Assembly (NCBI GenBank): GCA_040382095.1
Contig: JBEIGB010000024.1
Span: 1-39,170, forward strand
Reading direction: 5' to 3'
Origin: JADJPL01 sp040382095
GTDB lineage: Bacteria > Bacteroidota > Bacteroidia > Chitinophagales > Saprospiraceae
DNA: 39,170 bases
The notes beneath the pieces were generated by a model. It was not told the origin of the DNA. It made no database searches and saw nothing but the letters and a program-made list of their open reading frames with translations. Shown here one piece after another: positions 1 to 7,942 of the stretch (positions are counted from its first letter, which is position 1; the number at the start of each line of letters is the position of its first letter). Both the position numbers and the translations under genes were made by a program.

Positions 1-122
1 CCCACTAACACTTTCTTCACGCCCCGGTTTCACAAGTTTTTTCCTCCCAAAATTTGTTCAATACGCGGATCTGTAAATTTTAATTTTGCCGCAGTAGGCG
101 TCAATATACTTTTTTTACAACC

Positions 123-151
123 TCAAAATATTCTTTGGCGGCGCAAGCCGC
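123..151 (+). repeat. Intergenic repeat, family A, copy 1
   Basis: This copy lies just beyond the trpB stop codon. It carries the core AAATATTCTTTGGCGGC followed by GCAAGCCGC, so GCGGC/GCCGC forms a short hairpin. The same core recurs, with changes, near 6711-6770, 11094-11117, 18360-18383, 33243-33269 and 39080-39140, always outside genes. It may act as the 3' end signal of the trp transcript, but no T-tract follows on the minus strand. Confidence 0.6.
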
Positions 152-152
152 T

Positions 153-1349
153 TCAACCATCCATACCATCGCGCTCCAAATATCGGATATAGGTGGCCAG
201 GTCTTTATCTCCCCTGCCGGAAAGGCAGATCACCAGTACATCGTCTGATTTGAATTTAATCTTTTCGAGCGCTGTGAAGGCGTGGGCAGTTTCTAAGGCT
301 GGTATAATCCCTTCAGTACGCGAGACAAAAAACGCAGCTTCCAGTGCTTCTTCATCAGTGACTGCCACAGCTTCGGCTCGGCCGCTCTTGATGAGGTGGG
401 CGTGCATGGGGCCGATCCCCGGATAATCGAGCCCTGCCGATACGGAATGAGGCTCTACGATCTGCCCATCTGCTGTTTGCATGACCAGGGTGCGGCTTCC
501 ATGGATGACTCCACGTGTGCCCAGGACGCTGGTCGCAGCAGAACGCCCGGAATATACGCCTTCCCCGGCAGCTTCGACAGCGACCAGGCGCACGGAGGGG
601 ACGTTCAGAAAATGATAGAACGCACCTGCCGCGTTACTGCCGCCGCCCACACAGGCAACCACTACATCCGGATTTTCCTTGCCTGTCTTCTCCAGTAGTT
701 GTTGCCGGATCTCTGCGCTGATGACCGACTGGAACCTCGCAACCATATCGGGATAAGGATGGGGGCCTACTACCGAGCCAATAATATAATGTGTGTCCAC
801 CGGGTTGTTGATCCAGTCGCGTATTGCTTCGTTCGTGGCATCTTTCAGCGTCTGACTGCCGCTCGTCGCCGGGCGCACTTCGGCACCCAGCATACGCATA
901 CGGGCAACATTTGGCGCCTGCCGCTCTATATCCACGGCGCCCATATATACGATGCACTGCAACCCCATCAGTGCGCAGACAGTCGCCGTGGCCACACCGT
1001 GCTGCCCTGCGCCCGTCTCGGCGATAATACGCGTTTTGTTGAGCCGCTTTGCCAACAGGATCTGACCAATCGTATTGTTGATTTTATGGGCACCGGTATG
1101 ACAGAGGTCTTCGCGTTTTAAAAAAACCTGACCACCGTAATGGCGGGACAGGCGCTCTGCAAAATACAGTGGCGTGGGTCTGCCTACATAATCTTTCAGC
1201 AGGGCCTGAAACTCCTTCTGGAAATCCGCGCTGCCGGTAATCCTCAGGTAATTTTTTCGGAGCTCCTCGACGTTGGGGTACAACATTTCAGGGATGAATG
1301 CCCCCCCGAATTCTCCATAATACCCGTTTTCATTTACTGCGATGGTCAT
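153..1349 (-). CDS. trpB: Tryptophan synthase beta subunit
   Basis: TrpB condenses indole with L-serine to give tryptophan, using PLP, in the cytoplasmic alpha2beta2 complex with TrpA. The PLP lysine is about residue 89 in KREDLCHTGAHKINN, and the phosphate-binding loop GGGSNA is present. The 398-residue length is normal. I chose the ATG at 1349 (MTIAVNENGYYGEFGGAF) because homologues begin near this glycine-rich start; an in-frame upstream extension to 1415 has no family support. It is the last trp gene in the window, 106 bases after trpF. trpA, its usual partner, is not seen before the window edge. Function is certain; only the start is a choice. Confidence 0.96.
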   Translation of the reverse strand: MTIAVNENGYYGEFGGAFIPEMLYPNVEELRKNYLRITGSADFQKEFQALLKDYVGRPTPLYFAERLSRHYGGQVFLKREDLCHTGAHKINNTIGQILLAKRLNKTRIIAETGAGQHGVATATVCALMGLQCIVYMGAVDIERQAPNVARMRMLGAEVRPATSGSQTLKDATNEAIRDWINNPVDTHYIIGSVVGPHPYPDMVARFQSVISAEIRQQLLEKTGKENPDVVVACVGGGSNAAGAFYHFLNVPSVRLVAVEAAGEGVYSGRSAATSVLGTRGVIHGSRTLVMQTADGQIVEPHSVSAGLDYPGIGPMHAHLIKSGRAEAVAVTDEEALEAAFFVSRTEGIIPALETAHAFTALEKIKFKSDDVLVICLSGRGDKDLATYIRYLERDGMDG

Positions 1350-1455
1350 AATTATAGTTTTTGCCTCATTGAATTTTGTGACCGGGGCCTCATGAAAGAT
1401 CTTTTGTGGTAGCACACGGCAAACGACGCTCGGGACTGCCCAAAAAGGCTACATC

Positions 1456-2121
1456 TTATTCCTTTCCAAGTGCGTGTAGGAAAGCCTCCAACAACGACGC
1501 ATCTTTGACCCCTGGAACCGTTTCGAACCTGCTGTTCAGGTCAACCCCTACCCAGCGGGGATGGGCGAATGCCTTCAGTGCATCTACCGAGCCAGGGCCA
1601 ATACCGCCACTGAGCAGAAAAGGTACGTTTCCCCGGTATCCCTGCAGCAGCTCCCAGTCAAAAGCCTTTCCACTCCCGCCAAACCCCGGCGTTTGGGTAT
1701 CAAACAGGAAATAGTCGCAATAGCGCTCAAACGGGGAACAACTGGTGAAATCAAAATCCGTACCGACCTGAAAAGCTTTTACGATACGCGCCCTGCGGAC
1801 CCCGGTATAAGTCCAGATATTGACTAACTCGGCACAGTATGCAACACTCTCGTTCCCGTGCAATTGGATATAATCCAGGGCATAGTCGTGGACGTAGTTT
1901 AGCAGGCTTTCGATTTCTGCATTTACGAAAACCCCCACACGGGCGATACGGCCCGGCAGTGCTGTATTTTCCAGCCACCGCGGCAGCCTTTCATCTTCAC
2001 CGACCGCCCGGGGCGAACCGGGATGGAAGATAAACCCGATCATGTCAACTGGCAAAGTGGCAATTTCCCGGATATTTTCAGGCGCGCGAAGCCCACAGAC
2101 TTTAACTTTCAATCCTTTCAT
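1456..2121 (-). CDS. trpF: Phosphoribosylanthranilate isomerase
   Basis: TrpF converts N-(5-phosphoribosyl)anthranilate to the carboxyphenylamino-deoxyribulose phosphate, the third step of the tryptophan branch. It is a TIM barrel: the catalytic cysteine lies in VKVCGLR near residue 9, followed by GFIFHPGSPRAV, QLHGNES, LLSGGIGPG and the terminal GVDLNSRFE motif. The length, 221 residues, is typical. Its ATG overlaps the trpC stop codon by four bases (ATGA), so translation is probably coupled. trpF and trpC are separate here, not fused as in Escherichia coli. Confidence 0.96.
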   Translation of the reverse strand: MKGLKVKVCGLRAPENIREIATLPVDMIGFIFHPGSPRAVGEDERLPRWLENTALPGRIARVGVFVNAEIESLLNYVHDYALDYIQLHGNESVAYCAELVNIWTYTGVRRARIVKAFQVGTDFDFTSCSPFERYCDYFLFDTQTPGFGGSGKAFDWELLQGYRGNVPFLLSGGIGPGSVDALKAFAHPRWVGVDLNSRFETVPGVKDASLLEAFLHALGKE

Positions 2122-2936
2122 GCGATGGCATTTTTAAGCAAATCATCGAGGGAACGTACCCTTTCGATGAAGTCGCTGCATTGCGCTTCTGGCGAAGGGT
2201 GCGCCATGAAATGTTCTCCGATGAGAAAACCCTGGAAGCCCCTGGATTTAAGGTCAACGATGATTGCAGGGTCGTTGATCCCGCTCTCTGAAATACACAA
2301 GGCCTCCTTTGGCATCCACTCCAATAACCCGATCGAAGTCTGAACACTCACTTCGAACGTTTTCAGGTTGCGATTGTTGACCCCCACCACATCGACATAC
2401 CCATTCCAATGGTCCAGTTCCTCCCGGTCGTGTACCTCCATCAAAACCTCCAATCCGAGGGATTTGGCGAAACGGGCCAGGGATTTCAGGTGGTCTTTCT
2501 CCAGGCAGGCGGCGATGAGCAGTATGACATCCGCACCGATCGCCCTTGCCTCGAGGATCTGGTATTCGTCCACGATAAAATCTTTCCGTAATATCGGACA
2601 CACATTGGCCGCCCTTGCCTTTTGCAGGTCTTCATTGCTACCGCCAAAAAAGGGGGTGTCGGTCAATACGGAAAGGGCTGCGGCACCGGCTTCGACATAT
2701 CCCGTTGTAACCCTGGCCACATCGGCATCTGCATTGATCACCCCTTTGGAAGGCGACCTACGTTTGAACTCCGCTATGATCCCATATTGGCCGGGTTGCT
2801 GCAAATGTGCCCTGAGCGAGACCGTTTCCCGCGCCAGACCAGGGTCGCTTTCCAGAACATACATTGGGCGCAACGCTCTGGCCTGAGCGACGGCTTTATA
2901 CTTGTATGCGATAATTTCATCTAAAATATTGGCCAT
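2118..2936 (-). CDS. trpC: Indole-3-glycerol phosphate synthase
   Basis: TrpC closes the indole ring with loss of CO2 and water to give indole-3-glycerol phosphate. Family motifs are clear: IIAEFKRRSPSKG near residues 53-65 with the catalytic lysines, SVLTDTPFFGG, ILRKDFIVDEYQI, GVNNRNLKTF and SESGI. The start at 2936 (MANILDEIIAYK) gives 272 residues and matches the usual N-terminus. A longer in-frame reading to 3002 would run into the end of trpD and is unlikely. The gene sits between trpD and trpF and overlaps trpF by four bases. Confidence 0.96.
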   Translation of the reverse strand: MANILDEIIAYKYKAVAQARALRPMYVLESDPGLARETVSLRAHLQQPGQYGIIAEFKRRSPSKGVINADADVARVTTGYVEAGAAALSVLTDTPFFGGSNEDLQKARAANVCPILRKDFIVDEYQILEARAIGADVILLIAACLEKDHLKSLARFAKSLGLEVLMEVHDREELDHWNGYVDVVGVNNRNLKTFEVSVQTSIGLLEWMPKEALCISESGINDPAIIVDLKSRGFQGFLIGEHFMAHPSPEAQCSDFIERVRSLDDLLKNAIA

Positions 2937-3007
2937 GATTGCTGTTTTAGCCCTTTTCAAAAGCTGTTTTGCCGTGCTGCTGAAAAATACCGAGCAAAGC
3001 AAACCCT

Positions 3008-3994
3008 TTACCCGATCAAACCCTTAAGCATAGCGTATGCCTTTCCGCTCTCGATACTCTCCATCGCCTCTGCGACACAATCCTGGATTGAGCATTCCGG
3101 TTTGATTGTATGGATCGCAAGCCCGGCATTCACTGCCACGACCTGCTTTTGTGTCGTCGGTGCTTCGTTTTTGAGGATACCCAGAAAAATATCTGCTGCC
3201 TCTTCGGCGGTATCCCCACCAAAGAGGGCTTGAGCAGGTACGACCGGGGCGCCGACATCTTTCGGGGAGAGGATTTGCTCGCGGTCGTTGGTCACCAGCT
3301 TGAAATCACCGGTCAACGATACCTCGTCATAGCCGTCGAGGGCGTGGACGATCGCAAATCGTCGTCCAGACTGCTGCATAACATATTGGTACATACGCAG
3401 AAGTTCCATGCTAAACGTTCCAAATAGCTGGTATTTAGGCTGTACAGGGTTGACCAGCGGCCCCAGCATATTGAAAAAAGTCTTGGTGCCCAGTTGCTTG
3501 CGCACTGGTGCAGCCACTTTCAGCGCAGGATGGAACAACGGGGCGTGGAGGAAGCACAAATTGCTGCTGTCCAGTTGCCGACGTAGGGTATCCTGGTCGT
3601 TTGTAAAGTGATAACCCAACTGGAGCAGCACGTCTGAGGAGCCAACTGCCGAAGAGACCCCATAACTGCCATGTTTGCTCACTTTATACCCTGCCCCGGC
3701 AATGACCACACAGGAAGCTGTTGAAATATTGAACGTGTTCTTTCCATCGCCACCAGTACCCACCACATCTATGGTCTCCATCCCCTGGAGATCGAGGGGA
3801 ACACAAAGCTCCAGCAGTGCATCCCGAAAACCCTGTAGCTCCGACAGCGTAATCGGCCGCATATTATAAATGGTGGCGAAAGCGGCCAGTTGGACTTCAT
3901 TGTACGCCCCAGCCGCGATATCCAGCAGGGTTTGATACGCCTCCTGACGGCTGAGGAAGTCATGCTCGTACAACCTGTTTAAAATATGCTTCAT
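3008..3994 (-). CDS. trpD: Anthranilate phosphoribosyltransferase
   Basis: TrpD transfers the phosphoribosyl group of PRPP to anthranilate, the second step of the tryptophan branch. The PRPP-binding loop GTGGDG is at residues 79-84, followed by KNTFNIST. The conserved anthranilate-binding HGNR-type segment reads KHGSYGVSS at 107-115, a mild departure that may matter little. The length, 328 residues, is normal. Its ATG overlaps the trpG stop by four bases, so trpG and trpD are probably coupled. TrpG and TrpD are separate proteins here, not fused as in enteric bacteria. Confidence 0.96.
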   Translation of the reverse strand: MKHILNRLYEHDFLSRQEAYQTLLDIAAGAYNEVQLAAFATIYNMRPITLSELQGFRDALLELCVPLDLQGMETIDVVGTGGDGKNTFNISTASCVVIAGAGYKVSKHGSYGVSSAVGSSDVLLQLGYHFTNDQDTLRRQLDSSNLCFLHAPLFHPALKVAAPVRKQLGTKTFFNMLGPLVNPVQPKYQLFGTFSMELLRMYQYVMQQSGRRFAIVHALDGYDEVSLTGDFKLVTNDREQILSPKDVGAPVVPAQALFGGDTAEEAADIFLGILKNEAPTTQKQVVAVNAGLAIHTIKPECSIQDCVAEAMESIESGKAYAMLKGLIG

Positions 3995-4593
3995 GAGCAG
4001 ACTGTATTGTGCGTTTTTGATCGCGCGTATGAGACAAAATTTTCCAGCATTTGTTTCCCCAGGGGTGTCATTACCGATTCGGGATGAAACTGCAGGCCAA
4101 AAACGTCAAAGGAACGGTGGCGCATGGCCATAATTTCATCATTTGCATCAACAGCAGTAACTTCCAGCTCCTCCGGCAGACCCACTTTGTCCACCACCCA
4201 GCTATGATAGCGTCCCGCTTCAAAAACCTCGGGCAGGCCTTCAAAAAGGACATCTTCAGAAACGATCGGATAGATCGGGGTTGAGACCCCGTGATACACC
4301 TGGGAAAGGTTGAGCAGCTCGGCACCAAACGCTTCTCCAATTGCCTGATGCCCCAGGCAGACCCCCAGGATTACCTTTGACGGGGCGAAAATCTTCAGCA
4401 ATGCAGGCATCATACCTGCCTCCGAAGGCAGGCCGGGACCCGGAGAAAAAACCAGCACATCATAATCTGCTGCCTGGGCGAGCTCCACCCGGTCGTTGCG
4501 TAGGACGTCCACACGATGCCCCAACAACTCCCTGAAGTATTGTACCAGGTTATAGGTGAAGGAATCATAATTGTCAATGACCAATAACTTCAT
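3991..4593 (-). CDS. trpG: Anthranilate synthase component II (glutamine amidotransferase)
   Basis: TrpG releases ammonia from glutamine and feeds it to TrpE for anthranilate synthesis. It opens with VIDNYDSFTYNLVQYF. The class I amidotransferase triad is visible: Cys79 in GVCLGHQAIG, and His170 and Glu172 in LQFHPES. The length is 200 residues. A closely similar PabA role in folate synthesis cannot be excluded, and one subunit may serve both, but the position between trpE and trpD supports TrpG. The 161 bases separating it from trpE hold two hairpins that break the otherwise tight operon. Confidence 0.94.
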   Translation of the reverse strand: MKLLVIDNYDSFTYNLVQYFRELLGHRVDVLRNDRVELAQAADYDVLVFSPGPGLPSEAGMMPALLKIFAPSKVILGVCLGHQAIGEAFGAELLNLSQVYHGVSTPIYPIVSEDVLFEGLPEVFEAGRYHSWVVDKVGLPEELEVTAVDANDEIMAMRHRSFDVFGLQFHPESVMTPLGKQMLENFVSYARSKTHNTVCS

Positions 4594-4631
4594 GGTGTAG
4601 ATGTTTAAGTTTGATCGTATGAGACTTTGTG

Positions 4632-4670
4632 AAATTTTATTCTGCCGCCTTCAACGGCAGAATAAAATTT
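4632..4670. repeat. Perfect 16-bp inverted repeat in the trpE-trpG gap (family B)
   Basis: The arms are 4632-4647 and 4655-4670, with a 7-base loop: AAATTTTATTCTGCCG and its exact complement. A related sequence with one decayed arm is at 11001-11034, and a copy truncated by the window edge is at 39155-39170. In the trp transcript it would form a strong hairpin about 40 bases before trpG and could reduce read-through or slow RNA decay. That role is inference. Confidence 0.65.
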
Positions 4671-4726
4671 GGGGTTGTGTGAAAAGTATTGCGCCTGCAC
4701 GGCCTCCGGCCTTTTTACACAACCCC
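4671..4726 (-). repeat. Second hairpin in the trpE-trpG gap, sharing the tail of repeat family A
   Basis: The outer arms 4671-4680 and 4717-4726 pair perfectly (GGGGTTGTGT with its complement) and pairing continues past one G-T wobble. Read on the minus strand it contains TTGTGTAAAAAGGCCGG, close to TTGTGTAAAAAGCCCCTGG at 6712 and TTGTGTTAAAAGCCCAGG at 39080, so it probably belongs to the same composite repeat. Confidence 0.55.
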
Positions 4727-4754
4727 AAAAGGACTTTCCGGACCGCCCAATTGT

Positions 4755-6173
4755 TTAGAGGCGCACTGCTTCCTCCAGCGCGCGCTTCAGAGCGCCCAGT
4801 TTATTGTTGACTTCCTGCAGTTCGCTGTCGGGATCGCTGGCCATCACGATTCCTGCCCCGGCCTGATAAAACAGCGTATTGTCCTTGCTTAAAAAAGAGC
4901 GGATCACAATAGCCTGGATGACTTCCCCATTAAACCCGATCAATCCGATAGATCCACCATAAAAACCCCTGTTTTGATTTTCGTAAAGATCAATCAGTTC
5001 AATTGCCTTATATTTTGGGGCGCCGGAAAGCGTTCCTGCCGGAAAGGTGTCGCCAAAAATCCGGATGGGGTTGGCACCAGGCTCCAGATCGCCTTCTACC
5101 GTAGATACGAGGTGGATTACATGGCTAAAAAACTGGATTTCCTTCAGCTTTTTCACCCTTACGTTGGTAGCGTGGCGCCCCAGGTCGTTGCGCGCCAGAT
5201 CCACCAGCATGATGTGCTCGGCCACTTCCTTGGGATCCTGGGCCAGGTCCTTTGCTTTCAACGCGTCGGCCTCGGCGTTACCGCTGCGCCGGTACGTTCC
5301 GGCAATAGGATTCACCTGTGCGATCCCGTTACGGATAATCATTTGTGACTCCGGTGAAGAGCCAAATATTTTATAGCTTCCGTAGTCAAAGTAAAATAAA
5401 TAAGGTGAAGGGTTGATAGAACGCAGGACGCGGTAAACATTAAACTCGTCGCCCTGGAATTTCTGGGCAAACTGCCGGGAAAAGACAATTTGGAAGACGT
5501 CGCCGCGTTTGCAGTGCATTTTCCCTTTCATTACCAACGCTTTGAATTCCTCATCACTCAGGTTGCTGCGTTCTTCGCCTTCCAGGTGGAAAGTGTGGAG
5601 CGGCACTTTTTGATTTTTCAGCAGGGATTCAAATTTTTCGAGGTGGGACTGCTCCCCTTCAGGGATATTTTCGAGCAGGTAAAGCTCATTTTTGAAATGG
5701 TTGATTGCCAGGATAAAGCGGTAAAGGGTAAAGCGGATATCCGGAAGGTCTGATTTGCGCTTTTCCGGGTCGAAGCGGAGCGTATCGAAATACTGGACCG
5801 CATCGAAGCCGACATGCCCAAAGAAACCATTGAATACGGGATAATGCGTATGCTGATCCACCTCAAACTGTTGTACAAACGCCATCAGGGATTCCGGTAC
5901 GGTAACGGATTCATTCACCGTTGTTTCGGATTGCAGTCCATTGGGCATGGTCGAGCGGATTTTTCCGGCTTTGACTTCGATCTGGGCGATGGCCTGCAGG
6001 CCGATATACGAGAAGCAATCCTCGGCACTGCTGAAATCGTTGCTCTCCAGCAGTACTGGCTGGGTGAAATGGTCGCGCATGCGCAGGAAAAGCGATACAG
6101 GGGTGATCATGTCGGCAAGGTACATGTTCACCCGGGTCTGGATGCGGAATCGTTTGCTGGCGTCGGTGTCCAT
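4755..6173 (-). CDS. trpE: Anthranilate synthase component I
   Basis: TrpE makes anthranilate from chorismate with ammonia supplied by TrpG, the committed step of tryptophan synthesis. The feedback Trp-binding motif LLES is at residues 41-44, which separates it from PabB-like homologues lacking feedback control. The chorismate-binding half has GDVFQIVFSRQF, FGSSPE, NPIAGTYRR, LARNDLGR, GTLSGAPK and the closing GAGIVMASDPDSE segment. The length, 472 residues, is normal. It is the first structural gene, about 220 bases after the attenuator hairpin, so it should be under both promoter and attenuator control as well as allosteric feedback. Confidence 0.96.
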   Translation of the reverse strand: MDTDASKRFRIQTRVNMYLADMITPVSLFLRMRDHFTQPVLLESNDFSSAEDCFSYIGLQAIAQIEVKAGKIRSTMPNGLQSETTVNESVTVPESLMAFVQQFEVDQHTHYPVFNGFFGHVGFDAVQYFDTLRFDPEKRKSDLPDIRFTLYRFILAINHFKNELYLLENIPEGEQSHLEKFESLLKNQKVPLHTFHLEGEERSNLSDEEFKALVMKGKMHCKRGDVFQIVFSRQFAQKFQGDEFNVYRVLRSINPSPYLFYFDYGSYKIFGSSPESQMIIRNGIAQVNPIAGTYRRSGNAEADALKAKDLAQDPKEVAEHIMLVDLARNDLGRHATNVRVKKLKEIQFFSHVIHLVSTVEGDLEPGANPIRIFGDTFPAGTLSGAPKYKAIELIDLYENQNRGFYGGSIGLIGFNGEVIQAIVIRSFLSKDNTLFYQAGAGIVMASDPDSELQEVNNKLGALKRALEEAVRL

Positions 6174-6394
6174 GTTGACAGATTTTCGGCATTATACGAC
6201 TGGCACCGGGCTGCCCGGAACTTCCAAGGATTTTCCCGCTACCTGGTACTAAAAAATTCAAATCAGGTGCATTGCGACAGGATTATTACAGGCTAAACCT
6301 CTTACGCGGCTCCACGATGTGCGCTCAGAAACTTTTACAAAGGTGAAACCGCGTATTTTTCCACAATACTGCCCGTCGCAACGAGCACAAATGC

Positions 6395-6429
6395 AAAGCG
6401 GCTTGCCGGGTGTCCCTGCAAGCCGCTTT
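6395..6429 (-). terminator. Candidate trp attenuator hairpin
   Basis: A perfect 12-bp stem (AAAGCGGCTTGC with GCAAGCCGCTTT) encloses an 11-base loop, 31 bases after the leader ORF stop on the minus strand. In the trp mRNA it is followed by GCATTTGTGC, only moderately U-rich. The loop bases 6406-6412 are complementary over 7 bases to 6461-6467 at the end of the leader ORF, giving a possible competing antiterminator pairing. Position after a Trp-rich leader strongly suggests attenuation; the weak U-tract is the main doubt. Confidence 0.7.
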
Positions 6430-6459
6430 TGTGTAAAACATCAATAAAGGCGTGCTATT

Positions 6460-6519
6460 TCACCCGGATTCCGACTGATTAAGTTGCCACCACCAATTTT
6501 GTGTTTGTACAATAAACAT
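6460..6519 (-). CDS. trpL: trp operon leader peptide (19 residues, three consecutive Trp)
   Basis: The minus-strand ORF reads MFIVQTQNWWWQLNQSESG and ends in TGA at 6460-6462. Three adjacent TGG codons (residues 9-11) in a 19-codon ORF upstream of trpE are the hallmark of a ribosome-sensing trp leader. When charged tRNA-Trp is scarce, a ribosome stalled there should change the fold downstream and prevent the hairpin at 6395-6429. A TATCTTTG promoter box lies about 21 bases upstream. The peptide itself probably has no other role. There is no obvious Shine-Dalgarno site, as is usual in Bacteroidota. Confidence 0.85.
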   Translation of the reverse strand: MFIVQTQNWWWQLNQSESG

Positions 6520-6539
6520 AACATTTATGCTTTCCAGGT

Positions 6540-6547
6540 CAAAGATA
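6540..6547 (-). promoter_or_regulatory. Candidate trp promoter -7 box
   Basis: On the minus strand this reads TATCTTTG, an exact fit to the Bacteroidota -7 consensus TAnnTTTG. Transcription would begin near 6534, about 15 bases before the leader ATG. A clear TTG -33 box is missing; a run of T lies at that distance. Confidence 0.55.
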
Positions 6548-6710
6548 AAACCTGTGCCGGGAAAAAAAACGATTTGGGGAAATTTTATTCCGCAATTTTT
6601 TCAGGGGTACGCTGGTGCAGACGGCCCTATAGCTATACAAAAATCCTTTGAACGCACCTGACACATACTATTATCCGAATACGCACCAATAAATCAATTT
6701 TAAGTTGGGA

Positions 6711-6770
6711 ATTGTGTAAAAAGCCCCTGGCCTTTTATTTGGCGGCGAATGCCACCAAATGTATTTTGAG
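6711..6770. repeat. Intergenic repeat, family A, copy 2 (composite)
   Basis: This copy lies 29 bases past the holA stop. It has the long form of the repeat: ATTGTGTAAAAAGCCCCTGG, then CCTTTTATTTGGCGGC, a short spacer, GCCACCAAAT and GTATTTTGAG. TTTGGCGGC and GCCACCAAA can pair into a hairpin. It matches 39080-39140 in order and spacing of parts. Confidence 0.65.
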
Positions 6771-6798
6771 CCAGCCTTGTTATTTTATACCACCTGGG

Positions 6799-7809
6799 TT
6801 ACAGGTGCAGGAGTTTCCAGATCATTTCGGTCAGCAGGTCGGATTCATCGGTACTTGCGGCTACGCCTACCCCTTTCATCTTCAGGTCATACGCTTTGAG
6901 TACGGCAATAGCTGTCATTGAGCGTTCCATATTCAGGTAGCGGAGTGCTTCGCGGTAATCTTTCAGGAAAAACGACGACCGCAGTTCGAGTGCTTCGAGT
7001 TGTTCGGATTCCGGACTATTTCTGAGAGCGTTGAGGACGTACATTTTACTGAAGAAATTATAAAGAGCGCCGATGACCACGGGCAGGGGGTTCCGTTTGG
7101 GGTTGGAGATAAAATAGCGCAGGATTTGGTTTGCCTTCAAGATATCCCTGCGCCCGATGGCCTTTTGGAGTTCAAAAACATTAAAATCTTTACTCAGGCC
7201 AATATAGGTTTCCACCACTTTTGCCGTCACCTCGGCACCTTGCGGCAGGTTGAGTGCCAGTTTGTCCATTTCATTAGCCAGTCGAGAGAGATCGTTGCCA
7301 AGGAATTCCGCAACTTTCATCGCGGTATCGGGCGAAATCCGGAGTTGACGCGCTTTGAGGTATTCGACCACCCATTCCGGCACTTTGTTGTCATAAACCC
7401 GCTTGGATTCAAACACTTCGGCCTGTGCTTTCAGGGCTTTGCCGAGGGCGGAATTCATATTAAATTTTTTATTTTTATAACAAATTACCAGGACCGTGGA
7501 AGACGCCGGCTTTGCCACATAAGCGGCCAGTTCTTCCAGCGTTCGCATATCCTGGGCTTCGCGGATAAGCACCAACTGGAAGGACGACATAATCGGGAAT
7601 CGCCTGGCGGCATCCAGCACCGCCAGATGGTCGGTATCCTTACCATAAAAAATGCTCAGGTTAAAAGCCTTTTCCCCCTCAGAGAGTACCCCATCTTCCA
7701 GGGCACGGGCGATAAGGTCAATGAAGAAGGGCTCCTCGCCGTGCAGCATATATACCGGGGCAAGCTTTTTTTTTCCGATATTGGCGAGGATTTCCTGGTA
7801 GGTACGCAT
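6799..7809 (-). CDS. holA: DNA polymerase III delta subunit
   Basis: HolA is the clamp-loader subunit that opens the beta sliding clamp during replication. The N-terminal region has the family features PVYMLHGEEPFFIDL and the fold of a degenerate AAA+ domain without a working Walker A. SKDFNVFELQKAIGRRD lies near the middle, followed by the C-terminal helical collar domain ending in WKLLHL. The length, 336 residues, is typical. It is divergent from surE across 133 bases and is followed by a family A repeat. It is separate from the trp operon, whose promoter lies downstream of the holA stop. Confidence 0.92.
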   Translation of the reverse strand: MRTYQEILANIGKKKLAPVYMLHGEEPFFIDLIARALEDGVLSEGEKAFNLSIFYGKDTDHLAVLDAARRFPIMSSFQLVLIREAQDMRTLEELAAYVAKPASSTVLVICYKNKKFNMNSALGKALKAQAEVFESKRVYDNKVPEWVVEYLKARQLRISPDTAMKVAEFLGNDLSRLANEMDKLALNLPQGAEVTAKVVETYIGLSKDFNVFELQKAIGRRDILKANQILRYFISNPKRNPLPVVIGALYNFFSKMYVLNALRNSPESEQLEALELRSSFFLKDYREALRYLNMERSMTAIAVLKAYDLKMKGVGVAASTDESDLLTEMIWKLLHL

Positions 7810-7942
7810 GGTCAGGGAGATTTATGATGTGCCTGATGGGCACAATATGTGGTACAATAAACAGCTTTACCAGAAAATTTTCAATTTTAAGGAGCTGTAT
7901 TTTAAAAAATATGGACACATTTGCACTGAAAAAAAGCTTTAC

